Part shown: positions 1-7,934 of the stretch, piece by piece
How the letters are laid out: every line of letters starts with the position of its first letter
Position numbering within the stretch: the stretch's first letter is position 1
Origin: JAJEEA01 sp965243615
GTDB lineage: Bacteria; Acidobacteriota; Vicinamibacteria; Vicinamibacterales; UBA8438
Direction of reading: 5' to 3'
DNA: 64,000 nucleotides
NCBI GenBank assembly: GCA_965243615.1
Contig: CBDEVO010000003.1
Coordinates: 4,526,001-4,590,000 of the forward strand
Position numbers and translations under genes: made by a program
Notes under the pieces: model-generated
Told to the model about the DNA's origin: nothing
What the model saw: the letters and a program-made list of their open reading frames with translations, nothing else
The model's database searches: none

Positions 1-715
1 GCCGCGCCGGCGCGGCCGGCTCGGCATCGCGTGTCGCGGTGAGCACGAACGTCAGCCGCGCCATGGGCTCGTTCGAGAACTTGCCCGTGCCCGCGATGCG
101 GGTGATGACGCCCTGCGGGACGGTGGCGGGGTTGTCGAGCGTGAACTCGTCGCCCTCCTCGGTGCCGGCGTCGTAGGGAAACAGGTCGATCTCGACCCGC
201 TGCTCCCATTGGTCCGACGTGTCCAGCAGCGAACGCCCGTTGATGCCGACGAACCAGTCGGGGCTGGGCCCGATCATCGACAGCAGGGTGACCAGCGGAT
301 GGTCTCGGGTAACGTCGATCGAGAACGTCGCGCTGCCCGTGCCGCCGAAGGTGACGCTCTGGCTGACGATCGCCACGGCGTGGGGCGAGGCTTCGAGCTC
401 GGACCGGAACGTGCCCGTGCCGCCGGTCTCCGCCACCTGCTCGACCCCCGGCGTGGCCCGGCCGCCGCTCTCCCAGAAGGTCACGTCGCCGTTGTGCACG
501 GCGCCGATGAGCGTCGTGAAGTGCGCGTTCGAGACGACGCCGCCCGGCGTGCTCTCGAGGGTCCAGTTGCCCTGGAACGTCACCTCGTAGGTGGCCGCGT
601 GTGCGTCGCCGTCCTGCGCCGTGGCCGGCGGCGCCGGCCAGAGCATGCCTGCGGCTGCCACGACGCTCGCCATGACCTGCCGCCATCCGTTCCTCGGCCC
701 GTCGCCGTGTCTCAT
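1..715 (-). CDS. Secreted spondin-domain protein (3' end outside window)
   Basis: Secreted protein made of a signal peptide and one Spondin_N domain. The mature part contains the family landmarks HFTTLIGAVHNG, GVEQVAETGGTG and PSPDWFVGI. In animal proteins this domain is extracellular; the bacterial role is unknown. The frame is open to the window edge, so the C-terminus is missing. Three in-frame starts are possible: ATG at 754, 715 and 673. The 715 start gives a basic n-region before the hydrophobic stretch and is used here; 673 also leaves a workable signal peptide. The 754 and 715 starts lie in repeated copies of the same short sequence (see the repeat at 702-819). The domain call is firm; the start is not. 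Confidence 0.75.
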   Translation of the reverse strand, partial: MRHGDGPRNGWRQVMASVVAAAGMLWPAPPATAQDGDAHAATYEVTFQGNWTLESTPGGVVSNAHFTTLIGAVHNGDVTFWESGGRATPGVEQVAETGGTGTFRSELEASPHAVAIVSQSVTFGGTGSATFSIDVTRDHPLVTLLSMIGPSPDWFVGINGRSLLDTSDQWEQRVEIDLFPYDAGTEEGDEFTLDNPATVPQGVITRIAGTGKFSNEPMARLTFVLTATRDAEPAAPAR

Positions 716-819
716 CATCTCGTTGTGTTCTTGTGGTCTATCGCTGTGTCTCATCGTCTCACTGTCGCCATCACGCGCCGCCGCTGCACTTGTGGTTTGT
801 CGCTGTGTCTCATCGTCTC
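702..819. repeat. Three direct repeats around the start of the spondin gene
   Basis: A 20-bp unit, TCGCTGTGTCTCATCGTCTC on the + strand, occurs at 741-760 and 800-819, with a 2-mismatch copy at 702-721. For the last two copies the match extends to 31 bp (730-760 and 789-819). On the minus strand each unit carries ATGAGACAC, so the initiation region of the spondin gene exists in three copies, two of them in the same frame (39 bp apart) and the third 59 bp further, out of frame. No other feature is seen in this 220-bp gap except the hairpin at 844-884. Confidence 0.75.
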
Positions 820-843
820 CATTGTGGACTGGTCCCGCCGACG

Positions 844-884
844 CGCCGGGAATCCGCGCCATGCCGCGGCACGGACTCCCGGCG
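844..884 (-). terminator. Hairpin downstream of the 938-1894 gene
   Basis: Arms at 844-856 and 872-884 pair over 13 bp with one mismatch. The hairpin lies about 55 bp beyond the stop codon of the minus-strand gene ending at 938, which suits a terminator. It has no U-tract. The arm matches the hairpins at 9906-9947 and 38994-39026, so it may be a dispersed REP-like element rather than a classical terminator. Confidence 0.5.
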
Positions 885-937
885 TGAGCCCGATCGGCGC
901 CCGGCGGCAGGGAGGAACCGGGCCGGAACCCGGCTTG

Positions 938-1894
938 CTACTGCCCCCGCTCGCGGTCTCGGGCGCGCGCCGAGACGAGCAGGTTCTCCATGCCGTAGTT
1001 GCCCTCGTGGCAGGCGTACTCGTAGAGCGGGCTGTCCGACCGCTGCATGACCACCCGCACCGACCACGGCTGCGCGAACGACGCGGGGTCGTCGACGGTG
1101 TACTCGTAGGCGAGGCGATCGGCGTCTATCCGGGTGAACCGCTCGGTCAGCCGCATGTCCGGGCCCGACCCGCGGAAGCTGGTCTTGTCGGTGAAGTTCC
1201 GGGTCTCGACGACCAGGGTGTCGCCCTCCCACCGGCCGCGCGAGTCGCCCTTCCACTGGCGGACGTGGCCGGGCAGGTGGGGCGATCCGTCGAGGGGGAC
1301 GACGCGGGCGTCGTGCACCATCTCGTTGAGGATCACGACGACGTCGTCGGTCTGGAAGAGCTGCATGTTGTTGTTGTAGGCGCTGGGGTTCATCGGCGGG
1401 CCGGCGTTGAACCCCATGATGCAGCGCTCGAACGCCCCGCGGTCCTCGGGCCCGAACGCGTCGCGCCCGAGCAGCGTCTGGCGCCGCTCGCCGCGAGCGC
1501 GCGCCTCGCCGCTGCGCGCGGGGATCCTGCCGTCGGGCGGGTCGACCACCAGCGACGTCCGGCGCTCCTCGCCGAGCGAGGTGCCGCGGTCGTACCAGAA
1601 GTTGTTGTAGCCGCCGGAGACCGGCAGCCGGCCGTTCTCGTCGCGCCACAGGTCGACGTTCTGGGCGTCCACCCGCTCCTGCGCGAACGCCGCCGCCTCC
1701 TCGGCGGTCAGCGTGGCGCGCCCCTCGAAGTCGTCGGGGCGCTCGAACGGAACGGCGCTACGGAAGTCCCAGACCCCCTGCAGGTCCCGCATCGACGTCT
1801 CCCCCTGCACCGCCTGGCCGGCCGCCGATCCTGCCGCCAGCAACAGGCCGCACACCGTCGTTCCAATCCACACCGCAGCTCTTCTCGTACTCAT
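938..1894 (-). CDS. Secreted protein of unknown function
   Basis: Exported protein of 318 aa. The chosen ATG at 1894 is preceded by GAGGGCAGGG and gives a signal peptide MSTRRAAVW with a hydrophobic core ending near SAAGQA. The mature part is tryptophan- and aspartate-rich, with the segments DLQGVWDF, YNNNMQLFQT and WEGDTLVVETRNF. I recognise this segment pattern as a common acidobacterial secreted family without an assigned role; I see no catalytic motif. It lies downstream of the FAH-family gene on the same strand, 41 bp away, so the two may share a transcript. Confidence 0.7.
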   Translation of the reverse strand: MSTRRAAVWIGTTVCGLLLAAGSAAGQAVQGETSMRDLQGVWDFRSAVPFERPDDFEGRATLTAEEAAAFAQERVDAQNVDLWRDENGRLPVSGGYNNFWYDRGTSLGEERRTSLVVDPPDGRIPARSGEARARGERRQTLLGRDAFGPEDRGAFERCIMGFNAGPPMNPSAYNNNMQLFQTDDVVVILNEMVHDARVVPLDGSPHLPGHVRQWKGDSRGRWEGDTLVVETRNFTDKTSFRGSGPDMRLTERFTRIDADRLAYEYTVDDPASFAQPWSVRVVMQRSDSPLYEYACHEGNYGMENLLVSARARDRERGQ

Positions 1895-1935
1895 CCCTGC
1901 CCTCCTCGCGCCGGCCGCGCCGAGCCGGCGTTGCT

Positions 1936-2706
1936 TCACTCCTCGTACCGGTTGCCGAGGGTGCCGACCCCGTCGATGGTCACCTCCACGGTGCTGCCCG
2001 GCTTCATCGAGCCCACCCCCACCGACGTGCCGCAACAGACGACGTCACCCGCGTGGAGCGTCATGTCCTGCGAGATCGCGCTCACGATGCGGTCCGGCGG
2101 GAAGAAGAGATCCGTCACCGGGTAGTTCTGCCGCTCCTGCCCGTTCAGCACGGTGCGGATCGACAGCGACAGGGGATCGAGGCCGGTCGCCACCGCCGGG
2201 CCGAAGACGCCGAAGGTGTCGAAGCTCTTGGCCCGGGTCCACTGCGGGAACGACGGGTCCTTGCCGAGGATGCCGACCGCGGTGACGTCGTTGACGCACG
2301 TATAGCCGAAGATGCACCCGGCGGCGCCGGCCGCGTCGACGGCCCGGCACTCCCGGCCGATGACGATGCCCAGCTCGCCCTCGAACACCACCTTGCCGTC
2401 GTACGAACGCGGCTTGCGAATCGTGCCACCGGGGCCGAGATACGATCCGTTCGCCTTGATGAAGTACAGCGGCTCGGGCGGCTCTGTCTGTCCCGTCTTC
2501 TCGGCCATCGCCCGCGAGTTGTTCCACAGCGCCACCATCTTGCCGGCGGGCGCCGGGGGCAGCAGCTTCACCTCGTCGAGAGGCAACGCCGCCCCCGACG
2601 CGGCCGGCTCGCCGAACATGTCGCCCGTGTGCACGGCAAGGGTGCCGCCGGACAGGGTGCCGAAGCCGGTCGTCCCGGCGTGCTCGAATCGAACCCACTG
2701 CGCCAT
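1936..2706 (-). CDS. Fumarylacetoacetate hydrolase family protein
   Basis: Member of the FAH superfamily (256 aa), whose enzymes act on 2-oxo acids: hydratases, decarboxylases or C-C hydrolases using a divalent metal. The conserved fold is visible as FIKANGSYLGPGG, then FEGELGIVIGRE, which supplies the acidic metal ligands, then GYTCVNDVTA and KSFDTFGVFGPAV. The usual NDVTARD motif is altered after Ala, so substrate cannot be assigned. The ATG at 2706 follows GGGAG; a TACAAT at 2807-2812 could be its -10 element. The order with the upstream aminotransferase would fit catabolism of an amino acid or 2-oxo acid, but that is inference. Confidence 0.88.
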   Translation of the reverse strand: MAQWVRFEHAGTTGFGTLSGGTLAVHTGDMFGEPAASGAALPLDEVKLLPPAPAGKMVALWNNSRAMAEKTGQTEPPEPLYFIKANGSYLGPGGTIRKPRSYDGKVVFEGELGIVIGRECRAVDAAGAAGCIFGYTCVNDVTAVGILGKDPSFPQWTRAKSFDTFGVFGPAVATGLDPLSLSIRTVLNGQERQNYPVTDLFFPPDRIVSAISQDMTLHAGDVVCCGTSVGVGSMKPGSTVEVTIDGVGTLGNRYEE

Positions 2707-2806
2707 GCCGTCTCCCTCGCCGCCCCCGGTCGGTCGAACTCGCGCCGACGTCCTTCTTCGAGCCGATCTCTGGTGGTCGGGGTGGGTCCAGTCCCCCCCC
2801 TCCGGC

Positions 2807-2812
2807 ATTGTA
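2807..2812 (-). promoter_or_regulatory. Possible -10 element for the FAH-family gene
   Basis: TACAAT on the minus strand lies in an otherwise very GC-rich gap, about 100 nt upstream of the start at 2706. No convincing -35 hexamer is seen at 16-18 bp. Confidence 0.35.
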
Positions 2813-2934
2813 CCGCGCTGGTCTGAACGCGAGCGAGCGCAGGCAGGCCCGGGGACGCCCCTGACGGGCGAGTCACGGGCTCGTCGTGGTGCCGTTGCCG
2901 GACGGGTGCCGGCGCCCGCCCGTTCGCCTGGCAG

Positions 2935-4107
2935 CTACGTCGCCGACTCCCTGCCGGCGCTCGCCAGGGCCGGCAGAGCGTCCCCCAGCCGCTCCAGCGC
3001 GGCCGTGATGTCGTCGAAGGCGGCGGCGAACGAGAACCGCAGGAAGCCCTCGGCGATCTCCCCGAAGTCGCGTCCGGGTCCCAGCGCCACCTGCGTTCGC
3101 TCGAGGATCTCGAACGCCAGCCGGAGCGAGTCGCGCCCCAGGTGCCGGGCGTCGGCGAGCACGTAGAAGGCCCCGGTGGGGGTGACGGGGACGGCGAGGC
3201 CGAGCCGACGCACACCGTCGACGAGCACGCGGCGGCGGCGGTCGTACTCGGCGACCATCATCCGGCGGTGCCCCTCTCCCCGCTCGAGCGCGGTGACGCC
3301 CGCGGACTGCACGAAGTGGGACGCGGAGATGAAGAGGTTCTGTTGCAGCGACACGAGGTGCCGCATCGCCGATTCCGGGGCGATGACGTAGCCGAGGCGG
3401 AAGCCGGTCATGGCGTACCGCTTCGAGAAGCCGTCGAAGACGAAGCAGCGGTCGGTCATCCCCAGCGGCGACGTGGCGACCGCCCCGTCGTAGAGCAGCC
3501 CGTCGTAGACCTCGTCGGACAGAATCGGCACCCCGAGCTCGGCCAGCCCCCGTATCACCTCGGGCGGCTGCACCGCCCCCGTGGGGTTGGCCGGCGAGGC
3601 CACCAGGATGCCCCGGGTGCGCGGGGTGACGGCGGCCCGCACGCGGTCGACGTCGATGACGTAGCCGTCGTCGGGGGAGGTCGGCACGAGGACCGGCCGC
3701 CCGCCGCACGTCGCCGCCATGTTCGGGTAGCACGGGTAGTGGGGCGTGGGCAGGATGAGCTCGTCGCCGGGATCGAGGAGCAGGCTGACGACCATGAGGA
3801 GGGCGGGCGAGGTGCCGCTCGTCACCACGATCCGGTCGGGGCTGATCTCCACGCCGCGCCGACGCTCGCAGTCGGCCGCGATCGCCTCGCGCAGGGCGTG
3901 GAGCCCGCGGCTGTCGGTGTAGTGGGTGTCGCCGGCGGCGACGGCGGCGGCGACCGCCCCCGCCACCTCGGGGGGCGGCGGGAACCCCGGCTCGCCGACC
4001 CCGAGCTGCAGCACGTCGAGGCCGGCGCGGGCCATCTCCATGCCGCGCTCCATCACCTCCATGGCGAGGAACGGCGCGACGGACTCCACGCGGGCCGAGT
4101 AGGACAT
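2935..4107 (-). CDS. PLP-dependent aminotransferase, class I/II
   Basis: Fold-type I aminotransferase (390 aa, normal length), cytoplasmic, transferring an amino group between an amino acid and a 2-oxo acid. Landmarks in order: LQLGVGEPGFPPP near the N-terminus; YTDSRGLHALREAI; VTSGTSPALL; ASPANPTGA, with the Asn that contacts PLP; LSDEVYDGL, with the PLP-nitrogen Asp; FDGFSKRYAMTGFRLGY, with the Schiff-base lysine; and an Arg near FLRFSFA for the substrate carboxylate. Substrate specificity cannot be read. It is divergent from the methyltransferase gene at 4149 with only 41 bp between them. Confidence 0.92.
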   Translation of the reverse strand: MSYSARVESVAPFLAMEVMERGMEMARAGLDVLQLGVGEPGFPPPPEVAGAVAAAVAAGDTHYTDSRGLHALREAIAADCERRRGVEISPDRIVVTSGTSPALLMVVSLLLDPGDELILPTPHYPCYPNMAATCGGRPVLVPTSPDDGYVIDVDRVRAAVTPRTRGILVASPANPTGAVQPPEVIRGLAELGVPILSDEVYDGLLYDGAVATSPLGMTDRCFVFDGFSKRYAMTGFRLGYVIAPESAMRHLVSLQQNLFISASHFVQSAGVTALERGEGHRRMMVAEYDRRRRVLVDGVRRLGLAVPVTPTGAFYVLADARHLGRDSLRLAFEILERTQVALGPGRDFGEIAEGFLRFSFAAAFDDITAALERLGDALPALASAGRESAT

Positions 4108-4133
4108 GAGCGATCACCCTGGAGGAGAACGGC

Positions 4134-4139
4134 TATCCT
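4134..4139 (+). promoter_or_regulatory. -10 element of a probably leaderless promoter
   Basis: TATCCT ends 9 nt before the ATG at 4149, so transcription would begin at or next to the start codon. No -35 consensus is evident. Confidence 0.4.
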
Positions 4140-4148
4140 GACAACACG

Positions 4149-4961
4149 ATGCCGATCGTGCCCGTCGACGACCCGCTGGACGCGCGGCTCCACGACTTCC
4201 GCACCGTGCCGGACCCGGTCCTGCTCCGCCAGCGCGGCCTCTTCGTGGCCGAGAGCCGGTTCGTCGTGCGGGAGCTGCTCGCCCATCCCCGCCTGACCAC
4301 GCGATCGCTGCTCGCGACGCCGTCCGCCCTCGCCAGCCTCCGCGACCTCCTCGACGACGGCACTCTCGACACCCTGCCAGTGTACGTGGCCCCGCCCCCG
4401 GTGTTGAAGCAGATCACCGGCTTCCGGGTCCACCGGGGATGCCTGGCCATCGGAGAGCGCCCGCCGCCGGCGACCGACGCCGACCTCCCCGCGCTCGCCG
4501 CCGCCCGCCTCGTGGTGGTGCTGGAGCAGGTGGGAAACCCCGACAACGTCGGCAGCATCTTCCGCAACGCCGCCGCCTTCGGCGCCCGGTGCGTCATTCT
4601 CAGCCCGGGCTGCTGCGACCCGCTGTACCGGAAGGCGATCCGGACCTCGATCGGCGCCACTCTGCGGATTCCCTACGGCGAGATGCCGGACTGGCCCCAC
4701 GGGCTCGACCGGCTGCGCGCCCACGGCTACACGACGGTGGCCCTCGCCCCGGACCATGACGCGGACCACCTGCAGGTGCTCGCGGCCGCCCCGCCGAGCC
4801 GGATGGCCCTGGTGTTCGGGGCCGAGGGCGCCGGGCTGAGCGACGAGGCGGTGGCATGCATCGACCGGCGCGTCCGCATTCCCATCGCCGAGGGCGTCGA
4901 CTCGCTCAACGTGGCCACCGCGGCAGGCATCGCCCTCTACGCGCTGTCGAAGCACGCCTGA
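4149..4961 (+). CDS. TrmH/SpoU family RNA methyltransferase
   Basis: SAM-dependent RNA 2'-O-ribose methyltransferase with the SPOUT trefoil-knot fold (270 aa). Motif 1 is NPDNVGSIFRNAAAFG (about residues 129-144), with the catalytic-type Asn and Arg. Motif 2 is LVFGAEGAGLS and motif 3 is IPIAEGVDSLNVATAAGI; the last two form the SAM-binding knot. An N-terminal substrate-binding region of about 100 aa precedes the catalytic domain, as in rRNA enzymes of the RlmB type. Which nucleotide is modified cannot be told. It appears to be a single gene. Confidence 0.93.
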   Translation: MPIVPVDDPLDARLHDFRTVPDPVLLRQRGLFVAESRFVVRELLAHPRLTTRSLLATPSALASLRDLLDDGTLDTLPVYVAPPPVLKQITGFRVHRGCLAIGERPPPATDADLPALAAARLVVVLEQVGNPDNVGSIFRNAAAFGARCVILSPGCCDPLYRKAIRTSIGATLRIPYGEMPDWPHGLDRLRAHGYTTVALAPDHDADHLQVLAAAPPSRMALVFGAEGAGLSDEAVACIDRRVRIPIAEGVDSLNVATAAGIALYALSKHA

Positions 4962-5048
4962 CGGACACCGCCCGCGCTCCGGCACGATGCGCTACGATAG
5001 AGCGTTCCCTCCCCACTCCCTCACGCATGGCGACCGGGTGACGGACAG

Positions 5049-5822
5049 GTGCGAATCGGCTGGCGCGTTGGCGTGGTCGGACTGATCGCGGGGCTCGCCG
5101 CCGTGGTCCTGCTGTCGGGACCGGCGGGGGTCGAGGAAGCGCTGTCGGCCCTCCGCCGGTGGGCGCAGACCCGGGGGGCTGGCGGGATGGTCGGATTCGG
5201 CGCCGCCTATGTGCTGCTGGCCCTCCTGTTCGTTCCGGGAGCCGTGCTCACGATGGCCGCCGGGGCGGCGTACGGCGTCGGATGGGGCCTGCTGGTCGTG
5301 GCCGTCGCCACCACCGTGGCCGACGCCGCCGCGTTCCTGCTGGGGCGCCACGTCGCGCGCGACGCGGTCCTGCGGCTGATGGACCGCCACCCCCGCTTCC
5401 GTGTCGTGGACCGCACCATAAGCCGCGGCGGGTGGCGCATCGTCGCGCTCGTCCGCCTCAACCCGACGCTCCCCTACAGCGCCAGCAACTATCTGTTCGG
5501 GGTGACCGGCGTGCCCTTCCTGACCTTCCTGGCCTCGAGCGCCGTGTTCACCCTGCCGGGCGCGTGGGCCTATCTCTACGCCGGCTTCCTGGGGTTCGAG
5601 ACTCTCGGCGGCGAGGCGCGCACCACCGCCGAGTGGGCCGCGCTCCTGTTCGGCCTCGCGGTCACGGTCGCCGCCGTCGCCTACGTCACCGTCCTCGCCC
5701 GCCGCGCCCTCGACGAGATGAACGCCCGCGAGTCGCCCCCCCGGGCGTCGGCGGTGCAGACGCAGCTCCCGCAGGGTCGGCTGCCGCCACGGCAACCGGG
5801 CGCGGCTACTCGTGAACGCTGA
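5049..5822 (+). CDS. TVP38/TMEM64 (DedA-like) membrane protein
   Basis: Integral membrane protein of 257 aa with about five or six hydrophobic segments. The SNARE-associated/VTT domain is recognisable by LLFVPGAVLTMAAGAAYG, FLLGRHVARD and VRLNPTLPYSASNYLFGVT, the last matching the R-x-x-P-x-x-P-x-x-x-x-N core of the family. Bacterial members are implicated in lipid or membrane homeostasis. The start is GTG at 5049; a short out-of-frame ATG upstream is not used. The last 17 bp overlap the convergent oxidoreductase gene. The Pro/Arg-rich tail is low complexity. Confidence 0.88.
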   Translation: MRIGWRVGVVGLIAGLAAVVLLSGPAGVEEALSALRRWAQTRGAGGMVGFGAAYVLLALLFVPGAVLTMAAGAAYGVGWGLLVVAVATTVADAAAFLLGRHVARDAVLRLMDRHPRFRVVDRTISRGGWRIVALVRLNPTLPYSASNYLFGVTGVPFLTFLASSAVFTLPGAWAYLYAGFLGFETLGGEARTTAEWAALLFGLAVTVAAVAYVTVLARRALDEMNARESPPRASAVQTQLPQGRLPPRQPGAATRER

Positions 5823-6861
5823 CGACGGTGTTGCCGCGTCCCCGGTTGTGCTCGAAAAGCTCGAACGCCTCGATGAAGCGCCCGAAGGGAATGAGGCGGT
5901 CGACGCGGGGCCTGATCGCCCCGGTGGCCAGGAAGTCGAGGATCTCGGCCACGTTCCGCTGGTGCCCGTCGGGATGCCCGGCCGCCCAGCTTCCCCACAT
6001 GCTGCCCATGACCACCGCCTGCTTGATGAGGATCATGCCCGGCCGGATCGGACGCTGGCCCGCGGTGAAGCCCACCAGGCAGATCCGGCCCAGGGGCCGG
6101 ATGACCGACAGCAGCGCCGCCTCGAACAGGTCGCCCTGCACCATGTCGAGCACGACGTCCACCCCGGCGGGATGGCCGAGCTCGGCCGACGCCCCGCGGA
6201 CCTCGTCCTTGAACCGCCGGTAGCCCTCCCGGTCGGCGCCGTAGCAGAACACCCGGTCGGCCCCCGCCGCGGCCGGGGACTCCCGCTTCTCGGGGGTGCT
6301 GACGCCGGCGATGACCCGGGCCCCCATCGCCTTCGCCAGCTCCACCGCGGCCATGCCGACGCCGCCCGACGCCCCGTCCACCAGGACCAGGCTGTCGGCG
6401 GTCGTCTCGCCGAGGACCTTCAGCGAGTAGTAGGCGGGAAAGAAGTTGCGGCCGAGGTTGGCGCAGGCGGCCAGGTCCACGCCCGCGGGCACGCGCCAGA
6501 CCGACGACGCGGGCACCTTGACGACCTCGGCGAGGCCGCCGATGCTCATCTGCGCGACGACCCGGTCGCCCGGACCCACGTGGTCGGCGTCGGCCTCGAT
6601 GACGGTCCCCGACACGTCCATGCCCGGTATGTAGGGCAGGCTCGGCTTGTGCTGGTACAGACCCTGCGCCTGCAGCGCGTCCGGGTACTGCACGCCGGCG
6701 TAGTGCGCGCGCACGAGCACGTGTCCCGGCTCGTTCAAGGGCCGGGGAATCTCGTCCAGGGTCAGGACCTCGCGCAACGGAACGGGAGTGGAAACGGGCT
6801 TGCCCCGATCGTCGAGGCCGGCGTAGCGGTGGCAGCGGACGGCGCGCATCACATCACTCAT
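5806..6861 (-). CDS. NAD(P)H:quinone oxidoreductase-like, zinc-free MDR family
   Basis: Medium-chain dehydrogenase/reductase of 351 aa without the zinc ligands of alcohol dehydrogenases. It shows the GroES-like substrate domain (HYAGVQYPDALQAQG, YIPGMDVSGTV) and the Rossmann nucleotide loop VDGASGGVGMAAVELAKAMG. Enzymes of this group reduce quinones, enones or acyl-CoA esters with NADPH. Several ATGs are clustered (6867, 6861, 6849); 6861 has AGGA at the best distance. Its start region faces the phosphotransferase gene at 6906, leaving a 44-bp divergent promoter space. Confidence 0.9.
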   Translation of the reverse strand: MSDVMRAVRCHRYAGLDDRGKPVSTPVPLREVLTLDEIPRPLNEPGHVLVRAHYAGVQYPDALQAQGLYQHKPSLPYIPGMDVSGTVIEADADHVGPGDRVVAQMSIGGLAEVVKVPASSVWRVPAGVDLAACANLGRNFFPAYYSLKVLGETTADSLVLVDGASGGVGMAAVELAKAMGARVIAGVSTPEKRESPAAAGADRVFCYGADREGYRRFKDEVRGASAELGHPAGVDVVLDMVQGDLFEAALLSVIRPLGRICLVGFTAGQRPIRPGMILIKQAVVMGSMWGSWAAGHPDGHQRNVAEILDFLATGAIRPRVDRLIPFGRFIEAFELFEHNRGRGNTVVSVHE

Positions 6862-6891
6862 GGGCATCAATCCTGGCGGGCGACGTGCCGA

Positions 6892-6897
6892 TATGAT
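6892..6897 (+). promoter_or_regulatory. -10 element of the phosphotransferase-enolase operon (leaderless)
   Basis: TATGAT ends 8 nt before the GTG at 6906, with no Shine-Dalgarno sequence between. This places the transcription start at the start codon. Confidence 0.5.
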
Positions 6898-6905
6898 AAG
6901 TCACC

Positions 6906-7934
6906 GTGCCGGAACCCGACCCAGTCGTCACGGACGCCCTGCGTCGGCTCCGGCTCGTCGGGGCGGACGAGACGCCGGCGATGAGCCCGCTCCCCGGCGG
7001 GGTGTCCTCGGACATCTGGCGCGTCGACCTCCCGAACGGGCCGGTCTGCGTCAAGCGGGCCCTCTCCCGCCTCAAGGTCGACGCGGTGTGGGAGGTCCCG
7101 ATCGAACGGAGCCGCTACGAATGGGCGTGGATGCAGGAGGCGGCCCGCGTCGACCCGGCGTGGGTGCCGCCGCTCGTGGCCCGGGACCCCCGATCGAGCT
7201 GCCTCGTCATGGGGTTCCTCGATCCCGCCGGCCACCCGCTGTGGAAGGCACAGCTCCGAAGCGGCGATGCACACGGACCGACGGCGCGCGGGGTCGGCGT
7301 CCGGCTCGCCGCGATTCACGGCGCGACGGCGGGCCGCGCGGACCTGCGCGACCGTTTCGACAGCGGCGGCATCTTCCACGCCATCCGTCTCGAGCCCTAC
7401 CTGCTCGCCACCGCCGAGCGGCATCCCGACCTGGGCCCGCGCCTCGCCGGCCTCGCGGCGGCGACGGCGGAGACACGGCTCGCCCTGGTGCACGGCGACG
7501 TCAGCCCCAAGAACATCCTCGTGGGGCCCCGCGGCCCGGTGTTCCTCGACGCCGAGTGCGCATGGTACGGCGACCCCGCGTTCGACGTCGCCTTCTGCCT
7601 GAACCACCTGCTGCTCAAGTGCCTGTGGACGCCGGCGGCGACGCCCGGCTTCCTCGCCTGCTTCGACGGGCTCGCGGGGGCCTATCTGCAGGGGGCGGAC
7701 TGGGAGCCCCGCGAGCGCCTGGAAGCGCGGGCGGCGGCGCTGCTGCCCGGGCTGCTGCTGGCCCGGGTGGACGGGAAGTCGCCCGTCGAGTACCTGACCA
7801 CCGACGAGGCCCGGAACCACGTGCGGGAGGTGGCCCGTCGCCTGCTCCTGGAGCCGGTCGAAACGCTGGCCGCGGTGCGGGAAGCCTGGGCGTCTAACCT
7901 CGCCGGGAGGTCGCCCCGGCACGACCATCGATGA
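6906..7934 (+). CDS. APH-family small-molecule phosphotransferase
   Basis: Kinase-like enzyme of 342 aa of the aminoglycoside/choline phosphotransferase superfamily, transferring the gamma-phosphate of ATP to a hydroxyl of a small molecule. It has the ATP lysine in VCVKRA (about residue 50), the Brenner motif VHGDVSPKNILV (His196, Asp198, Asn203) and the metal-binding FLDAECAWYGDP (Asp215). The start is GTG at 6906. Its stop overlaps the start of the enolase-like gene as ATGA, so the two are translationally coupled and probably work on the same metabolite. Resistance to an aminoglycoside is possible for the family but is not suggested by this context. Confidence 0.85.
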   Translation: MPEPDPVVTDALRRLRLVGADETPAMSPLPGGVSSDIWRVDLPNGPVCVKRALSRLKVDAVWEVPIERSRYEWAWMQEAARVDPAWVPPLVARDPRSSCLVMGFLDPAGHPLWKAQLRSGDAHGPTARGVGVRLAAIHGATAGRADLRDRFDSGGIFHAIRLEPYLLATAERHPDLGPRLAGLAAATAETRLALVHGDVSPKNILVGPRGPVFLDAECAWYGDPAFDVAFCLNHLLLKCLWTPAATPGFLACFDGLAGAYLQGADWEPRERLEARAAALLPGLLLARVDGKSPVEYLTTDEARNHVREVARRLLLEPVETLAAVREAWASNLAGRSPRHDHR

